The notes: generated from the letters alone by a model not told the origin. A stretch of 64,000 nucleotides of DNA from Lunularia cruciata (GCA_948567375.1 OX419757.1:72168001-72232000), one strand, 5' to 3'; shown: positions 11,911 to 25,500, numbered from the stretch's first letter. Program-made: numbers and translations.

Positions 11911-14900
11911 ATGGCCGCAGCAGCAGCAGCTACTGCTGTGACCGGGCGATGCAGTGCTGCATTGCCTAAGGCAGCTGCTTCTCTTTCTTTTTCGAGTTCA
12001 ATTTCCCATCGGGTAGCGTTTCCATCCCCGTCTTCGGGGAATGAACGAGTATCTGCTGATCCCATAACCTGGTGAGCTCTTCCTGCCATGGTGATTACTG
12101 CATTTCTCCGGAAAATGAAGACGTTGCAGAATTTCCTGAGCTCTGTTTGATTTTCTTTCCTTCTGTAGCGTGTATTCTCCTACCGGAATTCTCTCGCCTT
12201 CCGAATTTCGTGGCGCTCGTGCCATTGCCTTAATTTTCGTTTACAAACTCATAAACCATCCCTGTTTACAGTCTCTTACCAAAGTCTTCTGTACATGAGA
12301 TGGGTTCTGAAACGTTGCTTATGGGCCTGACCCAATCCTGTACACCACGGCCTAGAAAGAAATAGTCGTTAGGATGTAGCCTGCATGTTGTTGCGAGTAA
12401 GAGGAGCTTGATCTGAATTACTGTAGTGAAGTCTACTTTTGAAATGTTCTATGGGAAATGGCGGGGCTGAGCAACAGCTATTAGACTAGATATTAGCTCT
12501 AGAATAGTGTGGAAATTTTGTATAGAACTGAACCTCAAAAGTTGGACGGAATCTACTGAAATGGAATTTAAATGTAGTTTTTAAGTAAGATCCCGCTTCT
12601 CTGTCTGGTATTTTAATGACTGACTTTATTGCATGGGGGTTCGTAGTATGCGGACGGATCAAGACCCCAAGACCGCGAAGGAGCGATCACTCCTGGACAA
12701 TGCAAGCAATTTGTTGACAAATCTTTTAAGTGGAGGGAACCTGGGGTCTATGCCCATCGCAGAAGGAGCAGTGTCCGACTTATTCGCGAGGCCTCTTTTC
12801 TTTGCCCTTTATGATTGGTTCATTCAAGTAAGATATGCTGTTAAATTGAGGGGACCGGTTTTCTTCAAGGGTCACTCTGTGTCCTGTTGACAAATCTTTT
12901 ATCAAGAACTTGTGCTAAAACCTCTTACTGGTGTCTGTGGCAGCACGGGTCCGTATACAAGCTAGCTTTTGGACCAAAGGCTTTTGTGGTTGTTTCTGAT
13001 CCGATTGTAGCGAGACACATCCTTCGAGAGAATGCTTTTGGCTATGACAAGGTTTGTGAACTCTTGATGTCTATGATTGATCTCCTTAATTGTCTCCATG
13101 CTTGACATTCGAGCTTAAACCCCGTACCTGTACTTACAAGTACTGAGATATATCGGGGATTTTAAGCCAGCTCTCGAGAAAAGTCTGATAGTTCGCCACC
13201 GAGCACTATTACTTGAAGAAACTCAGGTTTCGGTCAACAGGGTGTTCTTGCAGATATTTTGGAGCCAATTATGGGAAAGGGACTGATACCAGCAGATATA
13301 GAGACATGGAAAGTCAGAAGACGAGGTATGTCGCAAGCATGCCTTTTGAGTCCTACCTAGTTGTTGGATGAGCTGAATTGTCAGTAATTCAAGAGCCATT
13401 ATTAACCAATTTCTTTAGTTCTGTAATTCTTTCATTGTATAACTTATCTTCGCTACTAGACCTTTTGCTTGTTACATATATCATAATTACAGAACAAATA
13501 CATGTGGTCCGTCTGTGAACAGCTATTGTCCCAGGGTTCCACTCGGCTTACTTGGAGTCGATGGTTGAGGTGTTCAACGATTGCACAGAGCGAACCATGA
13601 ATAAGCTAGAAGCGCGTCTGAAGGAAGCTGAATCCAAAGGGAACGGCATCATTGAGGCTGAGATGGAGGCTGAGTATTCAAACCTTGCTCTTGATATCAT
13701 CGGCCTGAGTGTATTCAATTATGACTTCGGATCCGTAACGTCTGAGTCTCCAGTAATTCAGGTGTGATGTAGTAACCAGGCTTCTGTTTCCTTTTAGTAT
13801 TCAGTTTCCCTGAAGAATGGTTTGCTTAGAAATCGATATATTAGTTATACAGATTCAAAGTATGCTTGAAGACCTTCCATTTGCTTTGTGTGCTACAGGC
13901 AGTATATGGGACACTCTACGAAGCAGAACATAGATCCACCTTCTACATACCGTACTGGAAATTCCCTCCAGCAAGATGGCTTGTTCCACGGCAAGTGAAG
14001 TTTAACGCTGACTTGAAAGTAATAAATGACTGCCTTGATGACCTGATTAGAAGGGCAAGAGACACTCGTCAGGTGCGTGCCCAATTTCTGACGATTCAAA
14101 GAAACTCGCATATGCTAAATTTCGCCGTGAGTACTGTCAAAATGGTAGTAACAGTAACTGCTAGGTGATCCAAATTTCTGCATGTACAACGACGCAAGAA
14201 CCTTTATTACAACTTTTTGGGGGATTGTGAATACAGGAGGATGATGCTGAAGCAATGCAACAACGTGATTATACCAAAGTGAAAGTAAGCATCGGCTGTG
14301 AGCAATTCTTTGGAAATTGCTTAGTGGAATTGTGAGGGTTATAGCCGGCAGTTCCATGTTCTCCAGTTTGTCCTTATTCTGATCCATGTTTACACAAAGC
14401 ATCTCCTTTCATACTTGTTCTTTTAGTCCGATCTTTCCGAGCAATTCTGTAACAAGCCTGAGGTCGTAACAGTGAGTCTCAAGACAAGGTTGCCCCACGA
14501 ACTGATATTGACGATCACTCAACTTCAACAGGATAAAAGTCTCCTGCGGTTCCTTGTCGACATGAGAGGAGAAGAACCTGATGACAAGCAGGTTAGTTGA
14601 TGATGGCCACGTTGGCGTAATGTGTACTTCATACTTTAGATCATGGATGTTGCATCACGTTTCACCGGCCGTTCACGCGGGGCTCGACACTATTAAGGAC
14701 TGGACGGTGCTTCGCAGGATCCCATGTCGTATCCTTTCAGTAAGAACTGAAGCTTTTGATAGCATATTGCTGATTTATTAAGTTTGCCACTGTTTATTTA
14801 CGGGATGTTGACAGCTCCGAGACGACTTGATGACCATGCTCATTGCTGGCCATGAAACTACTGCTGCTGTACTGACTTGGGCAACATATATGCTGGCTCA

Positions 14901-16610
14901 GGTTGACCTCCCTTCCCACCATCGTCTGGTCACTCTCCCGCTAGTAATAGACCTCAGGGCCGTCTATTACAAGGGTTCATTTTTGAAAGCAATTTGTGGA
15001 TTTTGGATATTCAAAATCCTTACATGAACTCTGTTAGATCAACGACAGAGTTTGACCATGCTTCCTGATAGGTGGGAACTACTCCTTGTGGGAGTAAGCT
15101 GGATTTGGTAACTAATGTCAAACTTTAGGGTTTAGAGTTTCACTACTTGACTTTCTTACTCGTGTTGGAAAATTTATAGAACCCGGAGAAGGTAAAGAAA
15201 GCACAGGAGGAGATAGATTCTGTGCTAGGTGGAAGGAAGCCGACTTATGAAGATCTTAAAAATCTTCAGTAAGCACTCTTTCTTTCACATTTTACGTGGC
15301 AAAGTAGAATCTGCTATACTCGTATGTGCGGCCAAAGTTCCACTGATCTGGATCATGTACTGAGGACAAGAGAAATAACGACAATCTCCGCCTAGATTAG
15401 CGCTATTTATGCACGGTAGCATGTTTGTACCATGTGGAGTTATTAGTCATGAATATACTCAGGAGCTTCATACAGGTAACGTCGGGATTATGAACTGACA
15501 GATGCTGCATTATAATACAGATATATTCGACTTATCGTTGCCGAATCATTACGCCTGTACCCTCAACCACCGTTGCTTATCAGACGATCACTTAAGCCAG
15601 ACAAGCTTCCAGGTTGGAAATCTCAACCCGCTGACATGGTTAACGTACATATCAAGAGAGATAAATTCGTGATTGTCATGTTGAATCTTCTGTAATTGTA
15701 CCACAACAAGCTATCAACATCCATGTGCATATGCATCTCCTGGACGAATGCATGCGAGAAATCGTTCTACACTACAATTTATGAAATGTACTTGACTATC
15801 TTTGGACGATGAACAACAGGGGGGCACAAGGGAGATGTAAATGGGTACTCCATCCCGAAAGGAGTGGATCTGTTTATATCTGTAAGTCAAACCTCAAAGC
15901 CTGACATTCGCTTAATCTGTCCTATGCTTTTTGGGTACTAAAACTCTCAAAGACATGCTCTCTTTCAGGAAATATTTGCTTCTCTGACCTGCCTCTGGCA
16001 TTGTTTGGTGCAGGTGTACAACCTGCACCGCTCACCCTACTTCTGGGATGAACCTGATAAGTTCATGCCAGAGAGATTCCTGAAGGCCAAACCAAGTGAG
16101 ATTGCAGGCTGGTCTGGATTTGACCCCAACCGCAGTCAAGGTGCACTGTATCCAAATGAGGTAAGCATTGTATCACGTTCCTGTCTTTGTCCTTACGGTG
16201 CTCATTTGTCTTCGCCCTTAGAGCTTGTCTAATCGAGAATCATACGTTACAGATGATTCAATGAAACGCAGGACCAATTTGTCGTTTATAGGGAGTCTAA
16301 AATATCAACTACCGGACTTTTTATGCAGATTATTGCGGACTTTGCCTTTCTGCCGTTTGGTGGTGGTCCTCGTAAATGTGTGGGAGACCAATTCGCTTTG
16401 ATGGAATCAACCATCGGACTCACGATGCTTCTGCAGAAATTTGACGTCCAGTTGAAAGGGACACCTGAGGATGTAGACCTTGTTACCGGGGCCACCATTC
16501 ACACGAAAGCAGGGTTGTGGTGCAAACTGAAAAGAAGGCAGAGTGTACCAAGTTCTGAGACTGCAAAAAGTGCGGTCATCAGCTCATGGTCCCAGCCTTC
16601 AAATTTGTAA
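11911..16610 (+). CDS. CYP97B: Cytochrome P450 of the CYP97B subfamily (plastid, carotenoid hydroxylase family)
   Basis: Fourteen exons: 11911-12071, 12647-12827, 12944-13051, 13241-13325, 13523-13761, 13899-14072, 14237-14284, 14532-14591, 14815-14901, 15180-15268, 15521-15612, 15820-15881, 16014-16160, 16329-16610. All junctions are GT/AG and phase-compatible, giving 604 residues with no internal stop. Exon 1 is an Ala/Ser-rich plastid transit peptide. P450 landmarks are the I-helix AGHETT (363-368), ExxR as ESLR (419-422), PERF, and the heme loop [10 protein letters not shown] with the cysteine ligand near 528. Long stretches match the CYP97B signature ([42 protein letters not shown]-like). 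CYP97 enzymes hydroxylate carotenoid rings in plastids; CYP97A and CYP97C are the well-proven members, while CYP97B's contribution to beta-ring hydroxylation is smaller and less certain. It appears intact. The first junction (exon 1 to 2) is the least certain. Confidence 0.95.
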
Positions 16611-18776
16611 AACTAGTGTACAATCCATTCCATTAGCTTTGTAAGTCACCTTTAGCACCACTAAAGTAACCCAGATTATTCGGTTGAGCCCATCACTTTA
16701 AAGGAAAAAAATGCACAAGCGTTCCGATAGCTTTCACTAGATAGATCAAGAACCTGCTCCTCTGACAAGTTTATGACTGAATGCACAGCGCGTAGGAATG
16801 GGGAGAATGAATTTTGGTCTTATGGGGGTTCTCTAATGCAACAAAACACCGACCACAAGACTCTGGGTGAGTCTTGGTAGATCTTTACGTTTGAATTTCT
16901 GCATACCGCATAATGTTTCGAGCAACGCCGTACAACACTTGCCGCACTTGCCACGAAAACATGGTTGTCGAACGAAACGAAGACCTTACCAATATCATCA
17001 TCGACCGTCACTGAATATACCATGAAAGTCTCCAACCTTCACTTAGACGTTGAGACCCAAGTAACACATGTTTTGCCGCCGGCCTGCTATTTCAGCTCAT
17101 AACGAATAGCGCCACATTCCCTCTTCCTTATGCTACCGAAACACACTGTTACAGACCCGTGAGCCACCTAGTGCAAGCAATCTACTTAGAAACAAAGACC
17201 CAAAATCAGCTGTAATACGAATGACTGGTCCTGTAAAACAACCTCCACGACTGCCACGAGCGACAGGCCGTTTAAAACTGTCAAATGTTAATAAAAGGGT
17301 TCCGTCGATGCATTCTCTCGGGATTTCCGAGACAATCATGCGCTCTGCAGTGGTAATGAGCAGTACTAGGTGAATCCTGACCAAAGCATGAACAAATTCC
17401 ATGCATAGTAGGTACAAACATCAGAAACATAGACTGAAACGAATGAAGTTCAAGGAAATTTTGGACAATGTTCAAGGTAACCTTTCAACCAGTTATCTTA
17501 CCTTTTCCGTAACTAACATGATCGATCATATGCAGTAAAAACCAAAGCGCACACTTGAATGTGAAGCAAAAAGTGGAAGAGGACTCGTCAGAACGCTTGG
17601 ATGCCTTCACCGTTGGCGGAATGAGAGCAGCGGGACGTTCATTAAGTAAGGTCGGCACCCGATGTTAGCCAGGGCCGACTTCGCAGTATTCGCGCACTGG
17701 CACCCAAACTACATATCATCGTCCGGGATGTGGGGCTAGTCTGTGAGTGGGTTCACAGATCAAGATGTATGAACTATAGAACAGATCCTGTTCAAGTATA
17801 GTCGTGTGTGAAGACAGCTATGTTTGGATTGTTATACACCGCTTAGTATATTGCACTGAGCCTATGGGTTTTACTCACCTGGAACGGTCACAAGGCCACA
17901 CACAACCCAAGTATCATAAAAGAATTTGACAATGTAGATAAGTGGGGAATAGTCATTACACATAGGTAGGATCTAATATAAAGTCTTATAAACATTCTCT
18001 AATAGGAGTTGGTGTTTAGTGTTAGGTAAATGGTAGAATGTAATTGGTTAGGCTTAAGGGTTCACTACTGCCCAAGATTGAGCATCTTTCATCTAAAGGT
18101 CAACTAGAACTCATCTATAGTGTCGTAGCATCACATGAATTGCTACCAATGTTGGTTGTGCATTATTGGATCATACGTTTAACTTTTACGTGCATGAGTT
18201 GTGTGATTATGGCATGTTATTTTGTGTCTAGAGGTATAGTGGATAGTAGAGCGTATGTTGCAATCATCACTCATGTTACCAGAAGATGTCAAGAATAATT
18301 CATCCTTCATGGAGTTCATTGAATTAAACAATCTGCTATAACTGATGGCTACCTCTTAAGATCCAAAGTTGAAACTACAGTTGCATCTCAATATACTAGC
18401 TCGGATAAATACATAATGAGGGTCGAAAAGATAACTCTATGTTTGTTATGTGGGTAAAGACCACAAAACTCCCCACGAAATATCGGACAAATCAACTCTC
18501 TTTAGTTTGTATTATTTGGTCTAATGCAAATTTAATGAGTGAGCTTGAAGAACTCCTTCACCGTTTTGATTTCGTTCTCGAACGAAACGGAAGTGAAGTT
18601 CAAGCAACGCTCATCATTATGATCATAATGTTAGCGTAATCTTAGTGAGGATCTGGCACTAATCAGATATAATCTCTCTGAATCAATCAGATTATAATCT
18701 TTGGCTCGATTCCATCTCTCTGAATCTGTGAGTTGGAGCGAGCAAATATCAATGGGGGTTCAATTGATAGCCAAAA
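16611..18776. other. Intergenic, nothing recognised
   Basis: Only short open frames (for example 16820-17035 minus and 18044-18298 plus) without family resemblance or splice support. The region is the downstream flank of CYP97B and the 3' flank of the phytocyanin gene. Confidence 0.5.
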
Positions 18777-19519
18777 TCACAGCAGATAAAACAGTACACC
18801 GAAAACGATGACAGATGCGAACTGGAATCCACGAGGCGACGATGCAGAGCCAGCTTCTGGAGGTGATGCGGGAGGTGCGCCTGCTGGACTCGGAGCAAGG
18901 AGAAATGGCTGCTCAACTTTGATCCAGAATTTCTGGCCTGATCCACAGTGGCCGGTTCTCCCACATGTGTAGTACTTAATACCGGTAGTATTCAAAACGA
19001 TCTCGGTGGAGCCGTTGGCTTCGAATGTAGTGGCACTATCGAGATTGCAGGTGTCGAATGCATCTTGCGATTTCAAAGAGATGACATTGTGTTTCTCCTT
19101 GTTGTATTTGAAACCTGCAGCACATTTTGAAGTGATGCTGTTAAAGAATCATACATGGGAAATCATCATGGTTCCATGTTGATGCATAGAAACAGTCCAC
19201 AATACCTTTGAGATGTGGGAAATGGCTTCAAGCTACTCATGTCTTGTTGGATCTCAAAATAAAGGAAGAACCATGTGGATATAGAGACTCGGTACAAAGG
19301 TAACGTACTGAGAATATCACCCACGACGTATGTGTGCTCAGAGCTGAATTTCTTGTAGTCGGGGACATTTGCAGAGTTTGGAACCGTCCATCCTTCCGCA
19401 TCTCCAACAAGGTATGTTTCAGCAGCAACAGATTGCAGCAAAGCTATCGACCCTACTGTCATCAGCAGTCCAAGGAACGCGGCAGCCTGACGGCCCATCT
19501 TGATCGCTGTGGTAGTCAT
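18777..19519 (-). CDS. Stellacyanin-like phytocyanin (early nodulin-like, GPI-anchored)
   Basis: Two exons, 19519-19309 and 19114-18777, joined A|GT across a GTACGT donor and a CTGCAG acceptor, give 182 residues. Residues 1-33 form a signal peptide ending SVAA|ETYLVGD; Met8 (MGRQ) is an alternative start. The cupredoxin domain (about 34-137) has blue-copper ligands at His79 (EKHNV), Cys121 (YYTC), His126 (GHC) and Gln131 (GSGQKF). Gln in the axial position is the stellacyanin pattern, where plantacyanins and uclacyanins carry Met. Cys93 and Cys127 should form the conserved disulfide. A Pro/Ala/Ser-rich, arabinogalactan-type stretch follows, then a hydrophobic C terminus (SVIVFGVLFYLL) typical of a GPI signal. 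The expected location is the outer plasma membrane or wall face. Phytocyanins are small electron-transfer or signalling proteins whose substrates are mostly unknown. Confidence 0.93.
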
Positions 19520-22500
19520 TGAGCTAATATATGTTTACTGGTCTAAAAACTTGAGCTCCGTCGAATGTTCAGATGAAGCTAAACTTTCAAATTGTCCTTC
19601 TTCCTCGCACACCTTAGGGGAACTGGATTGGAATTGTTTCCTTGAGTTCCCTGGACATGTGAGGGAAGAAGTGAAGGGGAAGGAGGAGTGGCTGATGGGG
19701 AAGTCTGAACCCGACTTCTTCTTATATGGAAAGCAGATGCGATACATCGAAGGAGACCTGTACACAGATTGTCGTAACTTGCAGAAAGAATGACATATGG
19801 CTCTAGCACCACTAAACGCTATACAGAATGCTTCACTGGGGAATCCGAATATACACAAACTTCCAGTTGACCGGTTCCTCAGATGTAGACGGCAGCCTAG
19901 ATTTTGCAGTCATTCCATACACTAAACTTGTTGGTAAGTGAGCTGTCCTGGCTCACCGACTTCGCCACAATATTTCATAAAAATTAATTCTTCAAAATGG
20001 AATACGAAGCGACACACAAAATCTCCATGAATGATATTGACAATATATATGGTCCAATCAGTTATATAATTTTAACCTAGCTATTGGTTGCAGTGAGTTA
20101 CATAAAACAATTGACTTTGGTATTGTGGAAACTCCTTTAAGTTCCAGAAATTCCAATTCTTACTATAAGAGACTCTTAAGATGCATATCGAACTATGCTA
20201 TATGATTGCGTTCAAATCCTCAAGCGTTAGCAGTACATCTGCCTAGCTTGTTGAATTCCGAGATTTGAGTCTTTCGGGCCTTGTATTGTTGTGCATGTTC
20301 TTCCTTCTTCTCAGCAGAGAATCAATTTGACCACCCAATATTATCGCAGATAGAAAGAACCTCATCGAGTGTACAGCATATTCACAACAAAAGAGCTGAA
20401 GGACCGCATAAGGAGAAGCAGGATAATGGAGAACCCCATTTTATAACACACTCTTGGAACTAACCTCGACATAAACACTAACTACTATCTAGAAAGACAG
20501 TAGCTAGTGTTTATGTTACGCTTTCTCGACATTGCTCTAGGAAACGATGCCCTTTCCTAGAGCTTCGCCAAACTAGACAAACTGTACTCCAGAGCCAACG
20601 GCAAGAACAAGTCGGGAAGTTCCAGGCTTTGTCCGGTGGTGTTTGGACTCTGCCAACGGCTGGCTACATGACAGAAACAACGATATCTCCTATTTCATTA
20701 CTGGGGCATGTTGTATCAGGTCCTGATCGATTCTATCCTGGACTGTTCTACCTGGCCAGCTGATAGTCAGCATGAAATTCTGAATACTTGTTCACTTACA
20801 ATAGCTACTGATCGTGTGCTAATGTTACAGTAATGCCTGAACTCGATCTCACTTCCTCCAAATCTCTCTGCGTACTGAAACAAATTGGCTCCACAGTACA
20901 CGAATTCAAAAGAGGGGAAGCCTTCCCCCTGTAGGATGACAGAATTGTTTGTCGCTTAAGATGCAGTGCGAATTCATTCCTTAGTAGAGATCTCCGACGA
21001 AGTCACGTTTATACCGAAGCTAACCCATTTACTCTTCTGGCCAAATTGGGTATCGTTAAGTCGAAGTGCCAAATACCGGTTACTGTTAAGTTTCCTCTGC
21101 TCTTTCTCACCTCATATACTATGCGTGCCAAAAGCGAATGCACCTGAACTTCCCTTAATGAACACTGAATCCTCACATCTGATAGATTCATCAGGCTGGC
21201 GTCCACCCTGATGAATCCTGCCGCTGGACCTGCACGGTATCACCACTGTATGGTCTCGTCACTGCCAACAAGATATTGTAACGAGATTGGCGATAAGAAA
21301 CGTTACGCTTCGCCCCCATTCTGAAGCGCACTTTGTGTGTCATACGCATCATTACCTTCGTACTTAGCACCTGAAGCCTAGGTATTTATGCACAAACTTA
21401 CATGCCAGTAGCGCTTTCAAATTTCAGTAATCTCATTGATGGCCTGTCCTATTCTGGGAAGCGTCAGTGCAGTATTGTGCGGAACAAAACCATCCTGCCA
21501 CCGCCGTGCGGTAGCTCGGCCACTCTCTGTGACACGATTTACGGATATCATATGTCAAACCTTTTGAATTCCTTCAACAGGTAGATAGAACTAGGTAGAC
21601 ACGATACGTGAATGAATATCGTGAAATGATTCATCGTATGTCAGACTTTGCACAAGTAAGTACAATAAGAGAGCAATCTCATGACATTCCAGCAAAACAA
21701 GAGTGGTGTTGAAGACTTTGCACACTTCAGATAAATTTATTCAGGTGCAGAAGACAATTCAGGTGCAGAGCACCCTTAACAATGTGGATACAACTTTGAA
21801 ACGCAGAACTACGGGCTGCAGAGATTAGGCTGTAACATTTCACCCGTCAATAGTAAAAACAGAAAGACCGTGGTACTAATCTACTCTACTCAGTTACTAC
21901 CTAATATGTACATAGACGGATGCTTCTGAGATTGGCCAAACGCATACTCAGGTCTACAAGTTATTGCAAATATTGTACTGTATATACGTGATGTCTCCCC
22001 GAACTTGCTTCGATGGAGGATTGAAGCGCAAATCAGCACAATTGGTTCGTTTACAGGGCCGATCATTTGGCCCGAACAGAAGATAAAGATAGCCGTGGCC
22101 CAGTGACATCTATCCCGCCTACCCAAAAAATCACCGCCGTTTCCTCAATCGACAAAATTGAGAGGAAATATGATCTCGGATATCGAAGCAGGTTTGTACA
22201 CCCTCTCACCAGCATTGCATCCTTTTCTGCATCGCCATCAAGATAGGTTATTTTAAGGACTGGTACACTTTCACCGATGATGTTTACGGCATGAAGAAAC
22301 TAAAAGTTATTGGAAGGGTCACTTTTCCATACGTCATCATTGGATATATTTTCACAAATAAAGAGATCGGTGAATGAGCAAAAGCAAGTATCATATTCAA
22401 AACACAAGCTCTCTTTTTGGGTATTCACCAAAGTAGCTCAGAGTGTTACAACCTCAACACCTCATAAATCACCGCACACGGCTCTACGCCAAATCCGTTA

Positions 22501-22537
22501 ATGCATAGGCAGCTCCTGGACGATCGAAGGACCCTTG
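19520..22537. other. Intergenic, no gene recognised
   Basis: Many short open frames on both strands, none resembling a family. An 18/20 hairpin is listed separately. An 11-bp inverted repeat at 21185-21217 is near what chance would give. Confidence 0.5.
20469..20516 (-). repeat. Short near-perfect hairpin
   Basis: Arms 20471-20490 and 20495-20514 pair over 20 bases with a 4-base loop, and two more base pairs extend the stem outwards. The two mismatches are A/C on the plus strand, so a minus-strand RNA would pair them as G-U. No gene encloses it. It could be a miniature inverted-repeat remnant or a small-RNA precursor; the loop is very short for a plant pre-miRNA. Confidence 0.6.
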
Positions 22538-25500
22538 CTAAGTTCCACTCTCTGAAAGCTTAAAAATCACAACTTTCATTTTCCGCATTTCTTTATCAAT
22601 CCCCTCACAAGAAACCTGAGGCTCTTGTGTCTTTAAACATGCACTTACCGCCCATTTCAAATCCTTCATGCGATCTAGTAGCTCATACAGCTCTTCCTGT
22701 TTGGACAGCACAGTCCGTAAAACCTGAACACAAAAAGAGTTACAGTGAGGGAGATAGACAACCTAATCACAGCGGAACCTCAATGTGGTCCAACATCGCA
22801 ACCCGAAACGGCCAATATAAGTAAGACGCATTCACGGAAATCTAAGATATAACCATTCTCCTAGCTCGCTAGACTGTCCTAATTGCGACTTCAAAGCGAC
22901 AACCGGATATTTGGTATAGCTACTTGGAAAATTTTAGAAGTGTGCCATTAGAGGGTGCCTGTGCGTACCTTCTTCGTCTCGGCAAGTTCACTCTCAAGGG
23001 ATTTTATGCGCTCCGCAGCAGCAGGATCTGGCAAAACGACCTTTGGACTTCCAGGCTCTGCTGTTTTCGCTAATTTAACAACCTCCGATTCCAGTTTTTC
23101 AACACGATTTTGGATTGATATTTCAGGTAACTCTAAACTGCTAGGCGGCCGACTTAAGGGTTTTGTATCATGTGCAGGAGACTTTCCTCCATGTCCATGA
23201 CTATGAACATCGTGCAGGTGTTCCGATCTTAACTCCTCACCGTCACTCTCTTCGCGCCATTGCAAGCGTTTGGGCAACCATCTCCCAACCAATCCAAAAG
23301 GACATGCGATGATTCTTAGCAAGACCGCAAAAAACGTCGAAACGAACCGTACCAATTGCTCGTGAAATGATTGGCTTTCGTCATCACTACTGTCATCAAG
23401 CGCGTTACCTGGATACCAATAGAGACGCGTTGCTCAGCACCATCAACCGCATCGGGGTTGGTAAGCAGGCTCAAAATTGGGGATGTCCTCTCCTTAATAG
23501 CACAAAATCAATCATAGAGTAAAGATCCCAATAAAAATAAGGTATACGTGTAGAATAATACCTCTAAAATAATTCTGACGCAAAGGTGGCTTAATACTGG
23601 AAGTAAACCCATTTCCATATCCATTTCCAACCCTGTCCACAACCTTGTCGACCATGGGGATGTACTCTAAGCTGTGTCCAGTCTGCATACATAACGCAGT
23701 TGAGCTGTTAGGGTCTGTGTAAGGGGGCCGCGAATCTGAATTGACTCTTTACCTCCCGACATCCACATATTGGCTCTGATTTAGTGTTCCCGAGTAGCAA
23801 AAGCTTTACAACCTACCACATCACTTGAATGTCCAAATGTGGCGTACTAAGACCATAATTGATCACCAACAAATTCACAAAGCAAGTACATACTGCAGGT
23901 TCCAGTACCACGAGCCTGTCTGAGAATTCTGGACTCACTTAGAAACAGCACAAAAAACTGGAAATTTTGAAGCGCAACGTCCAACCCGTACGAATCTGTA
24001 CCACTTCCCCCGTCACGAAGAAAATAACTGATCTGGAAACTGATGCAGAGTTGGATTGAATTTAGTGGCCTACTCTTCGAATGTCCATTATATTTTAGTG
24101 AAGATCATAGTCTTCAGGGGGCGAAAGGTTGGGATCATACATAAGTATTCTCTTTAATTTAGCAGAGAATAGCTGGTGCGTAGCGCACTTTGGACCTCCT
24201 ATCAAGACCAATCTGCGCAGCTCACCTCTGTGACGGTCAATGTCTCCAGAACATGCCATTAGGTTTTTGATAGGGACCCACGTTTTGCCTATGCACCATA
24301 GGTAGGGAAGGTCAAGTTCCCCGGAAACTTAATCAGGCTTGCAAGCCCTATTAATCACTGCTTTTAGGACAAAGCATAATCTCACCATCATGGTTGAGTG
24401 CCTTTAGGAATCAATTGTGGGCACATAATACTTTACAAGGCAGATTGAGGCTCCAAACTACCACACGCATTCTGTTCCTATTCCTGTCACCCCTGCTCTT
24501 ACCCAAGACCGCTTTCGTACTACAGCAAAGGCGACGGTGAATGCAGGGAAGCTACAAGGAACTACGGCATATCTGGATTGCGACATTTTCAGGATGATAC
24601 TACTTCTACCCGTTCTCTACTCATAACCCTTGGCAAAACCGTACTAGCCATACCAGCAGAGACCTGTAAGGCCAAAGACAGTACAGTACCATGACCGACA
24701 TTTACCAGACTAAATTACGATGGCAGACACATCTAGACTTTGAGCCTAGCTTCTAACCCACTCGTGTCAAGCACGGAGAATTTCAAGGGGACAAGACTGG
24801 AGAGGCCCAGAAGAGCAAAATCGTTGTAAGTTGTACGTTGCTCTTCTGGACCTCTCCAAATCTAGACATCCACAAAATCCACATATTAGATGTTGGCGAC
24901 AAAGGTGCTGGCAAACATCACCTAACTAAGTTATTTGGTAAGAAAATGGGAAGTGGCTAGCAGTATCAAATATGAACGTAATGATACGCCGGCAAGAATA
25001 ATGGCTGTAGAACTCTCCGGGAGATGCATAAGCAGGATAACGATGTGGTCGAAACTCGTACATGGAGGAGTACGAAAGACCAACAAGCAGGGCACTAAGG
25101 AAAGTACTAAGGACACTCATCACCCTTGACGTCAATTGTCTCCTCACAAACGATGAGGTTGCCGTCAATTTACATGCAATACGTTGAAAGCCCCCCGACT
25201 CCACGAAGTTCCAAGTTGAAACTCTGAACGAATTAAACTTACGTCTACGATCTTTTCTGATCTCAAATTTACGTTCAGGTCATCCTACGGCCAAAGTAGA
25301 GGGGTGAGGACTCACGATACAAAGGAGTACATACTTTAATCAGTGATACACATGGGAAACCAATTCTTACGTGGCAGGTGAATTGTTTATGCCACCTTCG
25401 TTGAAGACGAAACTGAAGAGGAAAAATAGTCCATCTTCCAAGAGTAGCAAGTTTCCACATCATTAGTTTCACGAGCTTCTACTATCGGAATCTGCCCGGA

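Noticed and set aside
11811-12225. Two minus-strand open frames rich in Ala and Glu/Lys
   Set aside because: They are the antisense of CYP97B exon 1, whose plus-strand reading gives a clear transit peptide and phase-correct splicing.
21185-21217. 11-bp perfect inverted repeat
   Set aside because: A stem of this length with an 11-base loop is close to chance expectation in 64 kb, and it has no neighbouring feature.
24926-25204. Open frames inside the Sec14-nodulin gene with hydrophobic stretches
   Set aside because: They lie in the long intron. The flanking exons join in phase without them, and the nodulin transmembrane-like segment is already supplied by the 23408-22969 exon.
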